Shown: one piece after another, positions 55,050 to 63,574 of the stretch
How the letters are laid out: each line of letters begins with the position of its first letter
Numbering within the stretch: the stretch's first letter is position 1
NCBI GenBank assembly: GCA_018673475.1
Contig: JABHCN010000013.1
Span: 1 to 64,000, forward strand
Length of the DNA stretch: 64,000 nucleotides
Origin: Actinomycetota bacterium
GTDB lineage: Bacteria; Actinomycetota; Acidimicrobiia; Acidimicrobiales; MedAcidi-G1
Direction of reading: 5' to 3'
Position numbers and translations under genes: made by a program
Notes under the pieces: generated by a model
The model's input: the letters and a program-made list of their open reading frames with translations, nothing else
What the model was told of the DNA's origin: nothing
Database searches by the model: none

Positions 55050-55475
55050 TCAGGCGACCTCGATACCCATGCTGCGTGCAGTACCTGCAACCTGCAGCTT
55101 GGCGCCTTCCATGTCGATGGCATTGAGGTCGGGCATCTTGGCCTCGGCGATCTCTTCGACCTGAGTCCACGAGATCGACCCGGCAACCTCACGGCCAGGA
55201 TTCTCAGCAGCCTTGTCCAGCTTCGCCGCCTGCCTGATGAGAAATGAGGTGGGCGGGGTCTTGGTGATGAAGGTGAAGGAGCGGTCCTCGTAGATCGTGA
55301 TCTCGACGGGGACGATCTGACCGCGCTTGTCCTCGGTCTTGGCGTTGTACTCCTTGCAGAAGTCCATGATCGCCACACCGTGGGGGCCGAGCGCTGTACC
55401 GACAGGCGGTGCCGGGGATGCCTGACCGGCAGGGATCTGGATCTTCACGATCGCCATTGCCTTTTTCTTTGCCAT
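55050..55475 (-). CDS. rplK: 50S ribosomal protein L11
   Basis: 141 residues from ATG 55475 ([20 protein letters not shown]); twelve upstream codons are not conserved. The N-terminal proline-rich thiostrepton-site region [20 protein letters not shown] and the rRNA-binding C terminus are intact. Part of the GTPase-associated centre. It leads rplA. Confidence 0.97.
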   Translation of the reverse strand: MAKKKAMAIVKIQIPAGQASPAPPVGTALGPHGVAIMDFCKEYNAKTEDKRGQIVPVEITIYEDRSFTFITKTPPTSFLIRQAAKLDKAAENPGREVAGSISWTQVEEIAEAKMPDLNAIDMEGAKLQVAGTARSMGIEVA

Positions 55476-55610
55476 GTCTGTTACTCGTAGTCGGTAGTCG
55501 GTTGGGGCCACCTTCGGTGGCTGGGTCGAACGGTCAAGTCTGGAGGTGGGTCAGGTGATTGGCAACCCTGACACCGGTCACCTCTCGGCAACCCGGGCAG
55601 GATCGGCCGC

Positions 55611-56450
55611 TCAGAGCTGTGCCACCTGTGAGAACTCCAACTCGACCGGGGTTTCCCGGCCGAAGATGTTGACCAGCACCTTGACCTTCAACTGGTCGAC
55701 GTTTATCTCGATGATCTCGCCTGAGAAGTCTGCGAACGGGCCTTCCTTCACCCTCACGGTGTCGCCTGTGTCGAAACCCAGCCGGGCCTTGGCCTTGACC
55801 GGTGCCTCGGCTGCGGTTTCGTCGGCGCTCGGAAGGAAGGTCTCGACCTCGCGCCGGCCCAGACGGGATGGCTTGCCACCGGCGCCCACGAAGTTGACGA
55901 TGCCCGGCGTATCGCGGATGGCGGCCCAACTGGCGTCGTCGAGGTAGCAGCGCACCAGGAGGTAGCCGGGGAACATCTTCTTGGCGACCGTGACCTTCTT
56001 GCCATTACGGAACTCGACGACGTCTTCCATGGGGATGACGATCTCGAGGATGCGGTCCTCGAGGTTCATGGATGCCGTGCGGGCATCGAGGTTCTTGCGG
56101 ACCTTGTTCTCGTAGCCCGACTGGGTGTGGACGACATACCAGTTGCCCGGCCTGTCATAGGCGCTCTCCAGCTTGGGGGCCGGTTCACCGTCGTCGGGTG
56201 CGAGGAGGGCTTCCTCGTCGAGCACCTCGGCTTCCTGGTCCACAGCGGCAGCGGTCTCGGCGACTACCTCCTCATCGGGCTGGGCTTCGTCTACAAGGTT
56301 GCCGACTGGCAACAGGTCGGCCGGGGTCGGCTCGGCTACGTCGTCACCAACTGGCTCGTCGGCAGCCTCGGCACTGGAGTCGGCGAGGTTCCCGGTGGGG
56401 AGCAGGTCGGCAGCGGCCATGGGTGTCTCGGTCTCTTCGGTGGTGCTCAT
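55611..56450 (-). CDS. nusG: Transcription factor NusG with acidic N-terminal extension
   Basis: 279 residues against 181 in E. coli. The core begins near residue 103: NWYVVHTQSGYENKVRKNL (NGN domain), KKMFPGYLLVRCYLDDASW, and the KOW domain GDTVRVKEGPFADFSGEIIE, ending PVELEFSQVAQL. The first 100 residues are acidic and contain a duplicated motif, ADLLPTGNLAD (14-24) and ADLLPVGNLVD (44-54). NusG binds RNA polymerase and couples it to Rho or the ribosome (S10). Its start overlaps the secE stop by one base. Confidence 0.96.
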   Translation of the reverse strand: MSTTEETETPMAAADLLPTGNLADSSAEAADEPVGDDVAEPTPADLLPVGNLVDEAQPDEEVVAETAAAVDQEAEVLDEEALLAPDDGEPAPKLESAYDRPGNWYVVHTQSGYENKVRKNLDARTASMNLEDRILEIVIPMEDVVEFRNGKKVTVAKKMFPGYLLVRCYLDDASWAAIRDTPGIVNFVGAGGKPSRLGRREVETFLPSADETAAEAPVKAKARLGFDTGDTVRVKEGPFADFSGEIIEINVDQLKVKVLVNIFGRETPVELEFSQVAQL

Positions 56451-56746
56451 CAGATGTCAAACAGGTTGAGTACGGAGTTGGAAAATATCCAGTCGAGGCC
56501 GGACACGATGGAGGTCACGGCGACGATGGTGACGACCACGACCGTTGCGTAGTTGGCGGTCTCGGCACGTGACGGCCACGCCACCTTGCGAAGTTCGGCC
56601 CTGACCTCGCGGGAGAACTGGGCAACGCTGGTCCGCTCCTCGGCCTGGTGGGACGACTGCTCACGGCGCTGGCGGATCGGCTCGCCGTCGGCGTCAACCT
56701 CACCCTGACGCTGCAGGAGTCTCTTCTGCTCGCGGTTCATGGACAT
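56450..56746 (-). CDS. secE: Protein translocase subunit SecE
   Basis: 98 residues with one membrane helix near the C terminus (ATVVVVTIVAVTSIVSGLDW) preceded by the conserved amphipathic EVRAELRKVAWPSRAET. The charged N terminus is about 40 residues longer than minimal forms, as in many actinobacteria. ATG 56746 has GAGG seven bases upstream; ATG 56740 is an alternative. Clamps SecY. Confidence 0.94.
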   Translation of the reverse strand: MSMNREQKRLLQRQGEVDADGEPIRQRREQSSHQAEERTSVAQFSREVRAELRKVAWPSRAETANYATVVVVTIVAVTSIVSGLDWIFSNSVLNLFDI

Positions 56747-56878
56747 GGACAGGCCTCAAGTTGGAATATCTGTGGATGGATCAGGCTAACGGTGTCTAAA
56801 TCACCGCGCGCCCCTGATGGACAGGTTGACGGACGAACCGAGAACCCGGCAGTCCGACGGTACCGCCGACCTACCTTG

Positions 56879-56952
56879 CAGGGCAGGAGGGACTCGAACC
56901 CTCAACCGCCGGTTTTGGAGACCGGTGCTCTAGCCATTTGAGCCACTGCCCT
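56879..56952 (-). tRNA. tRNA-Trp (anticodon CCA)
   Basis: The minus strand folds into a full cloverleaf: 7-bp acceptor AGGGCAG/CTGCCCT, anticodon loop CTCCAAA and a T arm with TTCGAGT. The 3' CCA is not encoded. It precedes secE by 132 bases, a common bacterial arrangement. Confidence 0.93.
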
Positions 56953-57088
56953 GTGTTCCCGACCTCCGGCTCAGTGTCGGAGTCGGGGGGCGGATCCGGC
57001 GGCAGGATACCAGCCGACCTGACCTGATCCCGCAGAGAATAAGGGGTCCACGGACGTGCCTGCCTGTGGACATGGGCCCCACAGGGTG

Positions 57089-57250
57089 TCAGCGGGTCTC
57101 CTTGTGGTCGACGTGGGAACGACACCACCTGCAGTACTTCTTAAGCTCGATGCGTTCGCGGGTGTTCGCCTTCGACTTGGTGGTTATGTAGTTGCGACGT
57201 TTGCACTCCTGGCACTCCAGGGTGACCTGAACTCGCTTGTCGGATGCCAT
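57089..57250 (-). CDS. rpmG: 50S ribosomal protein L33
   Basis: A 53-residue protein read directly from the DNA. It starts [20 protein letters not shown] and ends [16 protein letters not shown]. Two Cys-x2-Cys pairs (Cys13/16 and Cys40/43) make the zinc-binding form. Located between tRNA-Met and tRNA-Trp, as in the mycobacterial rpmG-secE-nusG region. Confidence 0.95.
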   Translation of the reverse strand: MASDKRVQVTLECQECKRRNYITTKSKANTRERIELKKYCRWCRSHVDHKETR

Positions 57251-57320
57251 AACAGTTTCTCACTTCCGGGTATATGTACGGCCCACTTGTCTCTTCGGCG
57301 GGCCGGGTCGCCTTTTTGGC

Positions 57321-57397
57321 TGGTAGCGACGGACAGATTCGAACTGTCGACCTCTCGATTATGAGTCGAGCGCTCTCACCAACTGAGCTACGTCGCC
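57321..57397 (-). tRNA. tRNA-Met, elongator (anticodon CAT)
   Basis: Full cloverleaf on the minus strand, with CCA encoded at the 3' end. The anticodon stem CTCGA/TCGAG lacks the three G-C pairs of initiators. A CAT anticodon could also be a lysidine-modified tRNA-Ile; the Thr-Met-rpmG-Trp order known from actinobacteria favours Met. Confidence 0.88.
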
Positions 57398-57401
57398 AGC
57401 G

Positions 57402-57474
57402 AGCTCCCTGACAGAATCGAACTGTCGACCTTCTCCTTACCATGGAGACGCTCTGCCGACTGAGCTAAGGGAGC
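57402..57474 (-). tRNA. tRNA-Thr (anticodon GGT)
   Basis: Acceptor GCTCCCT/AGGGAGC, anticodon loop ATGGTAA and a T arm with TTCGATT. CCA is not encoded. It is four bases before tRNA-Met, so the two are surely co-transcribed. Confidence 0.93.
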
Positions 57475-57567
57475 ACAACCACCTGCCGGTGGCCGGGCAA
57501 CAGGATGCCACGCTAGCCCTGCGTTCCCCAACGTCCGCCATCTCATCAGATGTGGTGGTGAGGTCAT

Positions 57568-57580
57568 TACAGTCAGCCCC
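57568..57580 (+). promoter_or_regulatory. Candidate -10 element for a leaderless GNAT mRNA
   Basis: TACAGT at 57568-57573 ends seven bases before ATG 57581, the spacing at which transcription would begin at or next to the start codon. No ribosome binding site is present. Confidence 0.4.
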
Positions 57581-58084
57581 ATGCCTCCACTCAGGACGCG
57601 GCTGGCCCAACCCGGTGACTCCGAGGCCATTCGTCGGATCTACAACGTCGAGGTCCTGGCCTCTACCGCCACGTTCGACCTCGTGGAGCGAACAGCCGAG
57701 GAGCAGGTCTCATGGCTGACCGAGAGGTCCGGGGCGTTCAGCGTGCTTGTCGCGGAGTTGGACGGAGTCGTCGTCGGCTTTGCGTCGTTGTCCCCCTACC
57801 GGGAGCGTGCCGCCTACCGGACGACCGTGGAGAACTCCGTCTACGTCGATGCCGGGCACCGCGGCTGCGGTGTCGCCGATGCGCTGCTGGGTGAGTTGAT
57901 AGAGGTTGCGCGCGGCAGTGGCTTCCACTCCGTGGTCGCACGGGTCGGGGGTGGCAACGAGGCAAGCATCGCCCTACACGCCAAGCACGGTTTCGAGATG
58001 GTCGGTACAGAGCGGGAGATAGGTCGCAAGTTCGGCCGCTGGCAGGACGTGGCTGTCATGCAGACGATCTTGGACACCCCCTGA
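57581..58084 (+). CDS. GNAT acetyltransferase, phosphinothricin acetyltransferase-like
   Basis: 167 residues. NVEVLASTATFDLVERTAEE and the acetyl-CoA region NSVYVDAGHRGCGVADALLG, followed by ALHAKHGFEMVGTEREIG, are the pattern of the PAT/MddA branch of GNAT enzymes. Known members acetylate phosphinothricin, methionine sulfoximine or other amino acid analogues; the substrate here is unknown. Transcribed divergently from the tRNA cluster, with no ribosome binding site seen. Confidence 0.85.
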   Translation: MPPLRTRLAQPGDSEAIRRIYNVEVLASTATFDLVERTAEEQVSWLTERSGAFSVLVAELDGVVVGFASLSPYRERAAYRTTVENSVYVDAGHRGCGVADALLGELIEVARGSGFHSVVARVGGGNEASIALHAKHGFEMVGTEREIGRKFGRWQDVAVMQTILDTP

Positions 58085-58247
58085 CCTGGCGGGCACTGTG
58101 CATCGACAGTTAGGAGTCAGGGACCGACCGAACCGATCGGCACCGGATGCTCAACCGACACCTGTGTGGCCTGTCCACTCATGCCCGGCTGGCCGACTCC
58201 TCCACCACCCAGCCAGCGACTACCAACCCAAGGAACCGAGAACCGGA

Positions 58248-58278
58248 AAGGCCCGGAACCGTTGTGATCCCGGGCCTT
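58248..58278 (-). terminator. Terminator-like hairpin after initiator tRNA
   Basis: A perfect 9-bp stem (58248-58256 with 58270-58278) begins six bases past the tRNA 3' end on the minus strand. Only a short T stretch follows. Confidence 0.55.
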
Positions 58279-58283
58279 CAACT

Positions 58284-58360
<77 letters not shown>

Positions 58361-58392
58361 GCGAGGAGGCTAACGGTCGGCGCGGGCGGCTC

Positions 58393-59544
58393 CTACCCGA
58401 CAACGACGTCGCTCAGGTCCTTTGGGTGGTTGGTGATCTGCTCGTAGCCGTCGTCGGTGACGATGAAGCTGTCACCCACCTGTGCTCGGAAGGTTCCCGA
58501 CACGCTGACCGATCCATCGACGGCCAGCACCATGCCCGGCTCCAGGACCGTCGTGTCGCCGAACACCAGCTCGGGCTTCTCCAGGTAGCTGTAGCCGGTG
58601 GCCCGGCCACAGCGGAACGGGTAGTCAAAGCCAGCATCGCTGATCACCTCTGCGTAGGCCGCATGAACTGAGTCCGCAGTTGCCCCGGGGCGGAGTGCCG
58701 AGAGGGCGGCAGCCTGGCTGGCGAGGGCCACCTGGTAGACGTCGGCCTGCTGGCGGTCCACGACCTCTCCGATCCAGAACGTGCGGTCGAAGCCCAGCTT
58801 GAAGCGGTGGAAGTTGGTCATGCCGCAGAAGCAGAGGAACACCGGCTCGCCGTGTCGCATGACCCGGGTCGAGGCCCTGTGATGCGGCTTGGTGATCTCG
58901 CTACCCGAGGCCATGATCTGGAGGAAGTGCGTGTTGGGCGACATGCAGGTGTCGTCGTAGTGGGCGTCGAGGAGTTCGGCCGCCTTGCGGGTGCCGGCAT
59001 CTGAGGTTGCGAGAGCCACCTCGAACTCCGGTACGCCTGCGCCAATGGCCGCGCGGCCAGCATCCATCATGGCGTCGGCCACCTGACCGGCATGGCGCGC
59101 CAACTGCAGTTCTGCAGGCGACTTGACCATCCGCATGGCCCCGACCACCGGGGTCACATCGGCCAGCCGGCCCTCCTCGACCAGCGTGTCCACAAAGTTG
59201 CGTACCAGCGGAGGCATGCGGTCCGGCTCGACTGCCACCCGGTGAGCGCTGGCTAACACTGCCAGCAGTTCCTGGCGCCATTCGTTGCCAAGGCCGTCGT
59301 TCCACACGGCGATCCGGTCCACCCGAGCCGCCGCAGCGGCCATGTCAGCCTCCATGTTCGGCGTGATGAGCAGGCTCTCGTCCTGATGCGGTACGACCAG
59401 GATGGTCGGTCTCCCGAACTCCATGTGCAGGTAGTCGTAGTAGCCGGTCAGGTAGTAGACGCTGTCATCGTCGGTGATTAGCGCCACGTCGATGCCCTCG
59501 ACAGCCAGGCGACGGCGAAACATCTCCATCCGCTCGGTGAACAT
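58393..59544 (-). CDS. Creatinase-like M24 family protein, metal ligands not conserved
   Basis: 383 residues with the two-domain creatinase/prolidase (pita-bread) layout. The N-terminal SVYYLTGYYDYLHMEFGRP and central GSEITKPHHRAS (His221/222) align with the family. The five metal ligands of M24 aminopeptidases are not kept: the first Asp is replaced in FLCFCGMTN, the second aligns with Gly251 before FDRTF, the GHGIG histidine becomes Arg in GRATG, and the iEPG and final Glu positions are Asp343 and Gly357. This pattern suits metal-free hydrolases such as creatinase, or another activity. It follows vapC by 16 bases. Confidence 0.85.
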   Translation of the reverse strand: MFTERMEMFRRRLAVEGIDVALITDDDSVYYLTGYYDYLHMEFGRPTILVVPHQDESLLITPNMEADMAAAAARVDRIAVWNDGLGNEWRQELLAVLASAHRVAVEPDRMPPLVRNFVDTLVEEGRLADVTPVVGAMRMVKSPAELQLARHAGQVADAMMDAGRAAIGAGVPEFEVALATSDAGTRKAAELLDAHYDDTCMSPNTHFLQIMASGSEITKPHHRASTRVMRHGEPVFLCFCGMTNFHRFKLGFDRTFWIGEVVDRQQADVYQVALASQAAALSALRPGATADSVHAAYAEVISDAGFDYPFRCGRATGYSYLEKPELVFGDTTVLEPGMVLAVDGSVSVSGTFRAQVGDSFIVTDDGYEQITNHPKDLSDVVVG

Positions 59545-59560
59545 CAGACAGGCACCGCCT

Positions 59561-59959
59561 TCAACAGCCGATGACCGACAGGCCGATCGACCGTGCGGCC
59601 TCGGCCTGTCGCTGGTCGAAGGTCAGCACGGTCGTCGCCGATCCGGCACGACGTGCGGCAGCCAGGTGGATGGAGTCGAGTGAACGGCAAAGCGTCTTCT
59701 CGGCGATGCGGGCCGCCTCGGCACAGACCTGAGCATCAAGTGGGATAACCGCGAAGGCATCAAGGTCCACTACAAGGCGGGCTCTCAGCACCTCAAGGTC
59801 GTCGGTCAGGATCCTGGTCAGGTTCCGCCTCACCTCGATCGCCGTCAGCGCCGAGGTCACCAACACCGGATCCGAGGCCATGTGAGCCACAGCCTCCGCC
59901 GCACCGTCCTCCTTCAGGTAGCGCTTGATCAGTGCACTTGAGTCGACATAGAGGGTCAC
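59561..59959 (-). CDS. vapC: VapC-type PIN-domain toxin
   Basis: 132 residues. The PIN active-site acids are all present: Asp6 in YVDSSALIKRY, Glu42 in AIEVRRNL, Asp95 in CRSLDSIHLAAA and Asp115 in LTFDQRQ. VapC toxins are Mg-dependent ribonucleases, many cutting tRNA anticodon loops or rRNA. The gene overlaps the antitoxin by four bases, the usual arrangement. Target unknown. Confidence 0.92.
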   Translation of the reverse strand: MTLYVDSSALIKRYLKEDGAAEAVAHMASDPVLVTSALTAIEVRRNLTRILTDDLEVLRARLVVDLDAFAVIPLDAQVCAEAARIAEKTLCRSLDSIHLAAARRAGSATTVLTFDQRQAEAARSIGLSVIGC

Positions 59960-60213
59960 CGACCACGATCCTCGTCGAGCGCCTCTTGGCTACTCATGGC
60001 GGCACGCACCCGAACCGACGGCTGAAGGCCGGTTCGCAGAGGTGGCTGAATCCAGCCCTCGGCGATTCCCCGCTCCACAGCCGAACCGTGGTCGTACGGA
60101 ACGAGGCGGGCCACGGGGCGGCCACGGTCGGTGACCACGACAGCCTCTCCATCGGCCACCCGGCCGAGGTACTCGGACAGCTTCGCCTTCAGTTCACGGA
60201 TACCGACGTTCAT
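59956..60213 (-). CDS. vapB: VapB-type antitoxin (Phd/YefM fold)
   Basis: 85 residues. MNVGIRELKAKLSEYLGRVA and VVVTDRGRPVARLVP are the Phd/YefM DNA-binding fold; the C-terminal GLQPSVRVRAAMSS region should wrap the toxin. It would neutralise VapC and repress the operon through the palindrome at its own start (60212-60245). Confidence 0.9.
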   Translation of the reverse strand: MNVGIRELKAKLSEYLGRVADGEAVVVTDRGRPVARLVPYDHGSAVERGIAEGWIQPPLRTGLQPSVRVRAAMSSQEALDEDRGR

Positions 60214-60245
60214 GTAGTCACTATAACAACCTTTTGTGACTACAT
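60212..60245 (-). promoter_or_regulatory. vapBC promoter-operator palindrome
   Basis: A perfect 10-bp inverted repeat (60212-60221 with 60236-60245) overlaps the vapB start codon. Within it TATAGT (60220-60225) ends six bases before the ATG, predicting a leaderless message. Antitoxin binding here would cover the -10 element and the start codon. Confidence 0.7.
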
Positions 60246-60273
60246 CAGTGCAGATTCCCCCTCCGCGAGACGG

Positions 60274-61095
60274 TCAGGCCACTACCGGGTAACCACCAAC
60301 CTCGGCGGCTGCCAGACGGTCGGCAAGTACCTCGTAGTCAGAGGTGGACCTCACCCGGTAGCCGTACAGGTCAAGAGGTCGACGCACCTCTTCACCCAGC
60401 AACGCCACTGCCTCTGACACCGCGGCGTTAACGGTCTCCCGCAACCCGACGTGAGCCCAACCGATAACCAGGGGAGGAGCTGGCATCGGCTCGGTCCACC
60501 CGATGATCCTCAGCTCGTCGACCGCGGGTTCATGACTGGTTGCCAGGCTCCAGGCCACCGCGTCGATGGAAGTCAGGTCGGCTCGCCCCTCTGCCACGGC
60601 ACGGATGGAAGCGCGGTGCGAGCCGGTCTCAACCACCTCGTCGAAGAACCTGCCACCCTCAGCCAGCGGAGCTATCAGGTCGACGAGCGCAGCATGCCCC
60701 GACTGCGACTCCCGACCGTTGATCGCCGCACATCTGCCGCGGAAGTCGTCCAGGCCGTCAGCCGGGTCGCCAGCGTGGCACGCGACCACGGACCGGTAGT
60801 CGCCCGGCTGACATCCCTCCACCCCGTAGTCGAGCGCCCCGAGCACCTCCACCCTGCCGCGCAACGAGCCCACGACATTCAGGCCACACACCTGGGCGGC
60901 CAGCAGGTTCGGCGCAACCCAGAGTTCAGACACGTGATCCGGCCTCCACAGCCCAACTGGCGCGTCCACTCCGACCTGACAGAGGCGCCTGGCGATCGCC
61001 GCCCAGAGTGCGTCGACCTCGTCGCGGACCTCGGGCCAGTCGTACATGGGCAGCCCGGCAACCCAGCCGCCAACCGGGGCAGCGGAACGGATCAA
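60274..61095 (-). CDS. PhnD/SsuA-type substrate-binding-like protein without signal peptide
   Basis: 273 residues from TTG 61095, overlapping the hutI stop by four bases; ATG 61047 would give 257. [20 protein letters not shown] and [20 protein letters not shown] match the phosphonate/sulfonate periplasmic binding fold (PF12974-like). No signal peptide or lipobox is present, and no permease or ATPase gene is adjacent, so it is more likely a cytoplasmic ligand-binding protein or enzyme than a transporter subunit. Coupling to hutI hints at a link with histidine breakdown. Confidence 0.75.
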   Translation of the reverse strand: MIRSAAPVGGWVAGLPMYDWPEVRDEVDALWAAIARRLCQVGVDAPVGLWRPDHVSELWVAPNLLAAQVCGLNVVGSLRGRVEVLGALDYGVEGCQPGDYRSVVACHAGDPADGLDDFRGRCAAINGRESQSGHAALVDLIAPLAEGGRFFDEVVETGSHRASIRAVAEGRADLTSIDAVAWSLATSHEPAVDELRIIGWTEPMPAPPLVIGWAHVGLRETVNAAVSEAVALLGEEVRRPLDLYGYRVRSTSDYEVLADRLAAAEVGGYPVVA

Positions 61096-62234
61096 CAGAT
61101 CGTCTGTCGGACGAGCGGCACGCCCGGACGGTAGGCGAGATGGTGGTGGCTGGGGGCGTCAAGAATGGCCAGGTGTGCGGCCGAACCGGGGGTGAGTCGA
61201 CCAACGTCGGTTCGCCGCAGTGCTGTGGCACCGCCGAGGGTTGCCGCCTGGACCGCCTCGTCAATCGTCATGTTCATGTCGCGCACCGCCAGCGCGATGC
61301 AGAACGCCATCGAGGTGGTGTAGCTGGACCCCGGGTTGCAGTTCGTGGCCAGCGCCACCGTGGCGCCGGCGTCGATGACCCGCCGGGCATCCGGATACGG
61401 CTGACGCGTGGAGAAGTCCGTCGCCGGCAGGAACGTGGCAACCGTGTCGCTCCCGGCGAGCGCCTCGACATCGGCGTCGGCGAGGTAGGTGCAGTGGTCG
61501 ACGGAGGCGCAGCCTGACTCAACTGCCAACTGCACGCCCGGGCCGTGGTCCAACTGGTTGCCGTGGAGCCGTAGGCCCAGACCGGCCTCCCGGCCGGCAT
61601 CCAGAACGGCCCGACACTGATCGACGTCAAACGCCCCCTTCTCACAGAAGGCGTCGATCCAACGAGAGTGCGGCGCGCATGCCTCGAGCATCGGACCACA
61701 AACCAGGTCGATGTAGTCGTCGGCCCGCCCCTCGAACTCGGTGGGCAGGAGGTGCGCCCCGAGAAATGTGGTTTCCTCGGTGAACTCGGAGGCCAGGCGG
61801 AGAGTACGGGCCTCGTCGTCGACGTTGAGGCCGTAACCGGACTTGACCTCGACGGTGGTCGTGCCGCCCGCCCGAAGTTCAGCAATTCGACTGGCAGTCA
61901 GAGCCCGCAGCTCGTCGCCTGACGCTGTCCTGGTCGCCTCGGTCGTCACGCGGATTCCACCACCGTCATAGGGCTGTCCGGTCATGCGTGCCGTGAACTC
62001 CTCGGCCCTGTCGCCAGCAAAGATGAGATGGGTGTGGGAATCCACGAAGCCCGGCAGCACACAGGCACCGTCCACGTCGATCCGCTCGTCGGCCACCTGT
62101 CCGGCAGGCCCAACGGACAACACGAGGCCGTCGGCTATCACCACGGAGGCGTCGCGTACGAGGCCCAACGGGCCCTCGCCCAGAGCCGGGTCATTGGTGA
62201 CGAGCATGCCGATCCGGTCGACAGCCAGCGTCAC
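61092..62234 (-). CDS. hutI: Imidazolonepropionase
   Basis: Third step of histidine degradation, hydrolysing imidazolonepropionate to N-formimino-L-glutamate. The 380-residue amidohydrolase has the metal motif [20 protein letters not shown], the substrate region [12 protein letters not shown], and [20 protein letters not shown] with [12 protein letters not shown]. The start overlaps the hutF stop by four bases. Confidence 0.95.
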   Translation of the reverse strand: MTLAVDRIGMLVTNDPALGEGPLGLVRDASVVIADGLVLSVGPAGQVADERIDVDGACVLPGFVDSHTHLIFAGDRAEEFTARMTGQPYDGGGIRVTTEATRTASGDELRALTASRIAELRAGGTTTVEVKSGYGLNVDDEARTLRLASEFTEETTFLGAHLLPTEFEGRADDYIDLVCGPMLEACAPHSRWIDAFCEKGAFDVDQCRAVLDAGREAGLGLRLHGNQLDHGPGVQLAVESGCASVDHCTYLADADVEALAGSDTVATFLPATDFSTRQPYPDARRVIDAGATVALATNCNPGSSYTTSMAFCIALAVRDMNMTIDEAVQAATLGGATALRRTDVGRLTPGSAAHLAILDAPSHHHLAYRPGVPLVRQTIC

Positions 62235-63574
62235 GAGGTGACCTCCCTCACCGCCTCGGCCAACTCGGAGGCGACATCCACCGACACGTGGACCCTGTCA
62301 CGCACAACCACCTCGCCAGCAACCACCAGATCCGTGACATCGGCCGCTGAGGCGGCAAACACGATCGACGCCATTGCAGTCTCTGCTTCGGCACCCGCCA
62401 GACGCACCGAGTCCAGTGCCACGGTCACCATGTCGGCCAGTGCTCCCGGCTCAAGTATTCCACCACCAGTCCAACCCAGCGACCGGTAGCCGTTGACGGT
62501 AGCCATTGCCAGGAGGTCGTCGACCCCGTGGGTGCCACGCTCGAGCGTCGCGAGCCGCTCGTCCAACTCAACCGCCCTCGCCTCCTCGAACATGTCGATG
62601 ACGGCATGGCTGTCGGATCCCAGGCTGAGTGGGGAACCGGCGGCCGCCAACGCCCCGGAAGGACCGATGCCGTCGGCCAGATCGCGCTCTGTGGTCGGAC
62701 ACATGCAGATACCGGCCCCTGCTCCACCGAGTAGACCGATGTCGTCTTCAGTCAGGTGGGTGGCATGCACGGCCGTGAGCCGATCGGTCAGCGCACCCAC
62801 CGAGGCCAACAGCCCCGTGGGCGTGCATCCGAAGTGGGCCTCGCACTGCTCGTTCTCCTCTGACCGCTCCGAGAGGTGCACGTGCAGGGGTGCCTCCCGG
62901 CCTTCAGCCCATGCCGCCACCTCCGCGATCGCCGCCGGATCGACGGCGCGGACCGAGTGCACGGCCGCCCCTATCTGCGCCCGTGGCCCCGGCTGCAGTT
63001 CCTCAAGCCGCTGTGCCCAGGCATCCGCCGATCCGTCTCCGAAACGCCTCTGGTCCTCTTCGAGCGGAAGGTACCCGTCTGCCGACAGGCCACCGTGCAG
63101 GTAGGAGGCATCCAGCAGGGTGATCCTGATGCCAACATCGGCTGCCGCCGCCAGGATCGCCTCACCCATGGCATTCGGATTTGCGTACGGCGTACCATCG
63201 AGCTGGTGGTGGAGGTAGTGGAACTCCCCAACGGCCGACACACCGGATAGTGCCATCTCTCCGTAGGTGGCCCTCGCAAGTGCGTAACAGGTGTCAGGGT
63301 CCAGCCGGCGGGCCACCTCATACATCTGCTCCCTCCAGGTCCAGAAGGTGCCGGCCCCTGCATGGGTCCGTCCCCGCAGGGCCCGGTGGAAGGCGTGGCT
63401 GTGGGTATTGGCAAAGCCGGGAAGGGTGAGGCCCGTGAGTCGCGTGGCGCCCGGTGGTGGTGCGCCCACTCCGGCGACAACGGCGGACACGAAGCCATCA
63501 GCAGTATCTATGAGGATGCCGGGTTCCACCTGTCCGCGGCCCAGCCACGCCGCCTCACACCAGTAGGTGCTCAC
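62231..63574 (-). CDS. hutF: Formimidoylglutamate deiminase
   Basis: Deiminates N-formimino-L-glutamate to N-formyl-L-glutamate and ammonia. The 447-residue amidohydrolase has the zinc motif [56 protein letters not shown] and [20 protein letters not shown], which separate HutF from related deaminases. It implies the five-step route ending with an N-formylglutamate amidohydrolase (HutG), not in this window. Its start is 4 bases upstream of the deformylase stop. Confidence 0.94.
   Translation of the reverse strand: MSTYWCEAAWLGRGQVEPGILIDTADGFVSAVVAGVGAPPPGATRLTGLTLPGFANTHSHAFHRALRGRTHAGAGTFWTWREQMYEVARRLDPDTCYALARATYGEMALSGVSAVGEFHYLHHQLDGTPYANPNAMGEAILAAAADVGIRITLLDASYLHGGLSADGYLPLEEDQRRFGDGSADAWAQRLEELQPGPRAQIGAAVHSVRAVDPAAIAEVAAWAEGREAPLHVHLSERSEENEQCEAHFGCTPTGLLASVGALTDRLTAVHATHLTEDDIGLLGGAGAGICMCPTTERDLADGIGPSGALAAAGSPLSLGSDSHAVIDMFEEARAVELDERLATLERGTHGVDDLLAMATVNGYRSLGWTGGGILEPGALADMVTVALDSVRLAGAEAETAMASIVFAASAADVTDLVVAGEVVVRDRVHVSVDVASELAEAVREVTS

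Noticed and set aside
57321-57397. Lysidine-type tRNA-Ile for the CAT anticodon
   Set aside because: Gene order with tRNA-Thr, rpmG and tRNA-Trp matches the elongator tRNA-Met of actinobacteria; not excluded by sequence alone.
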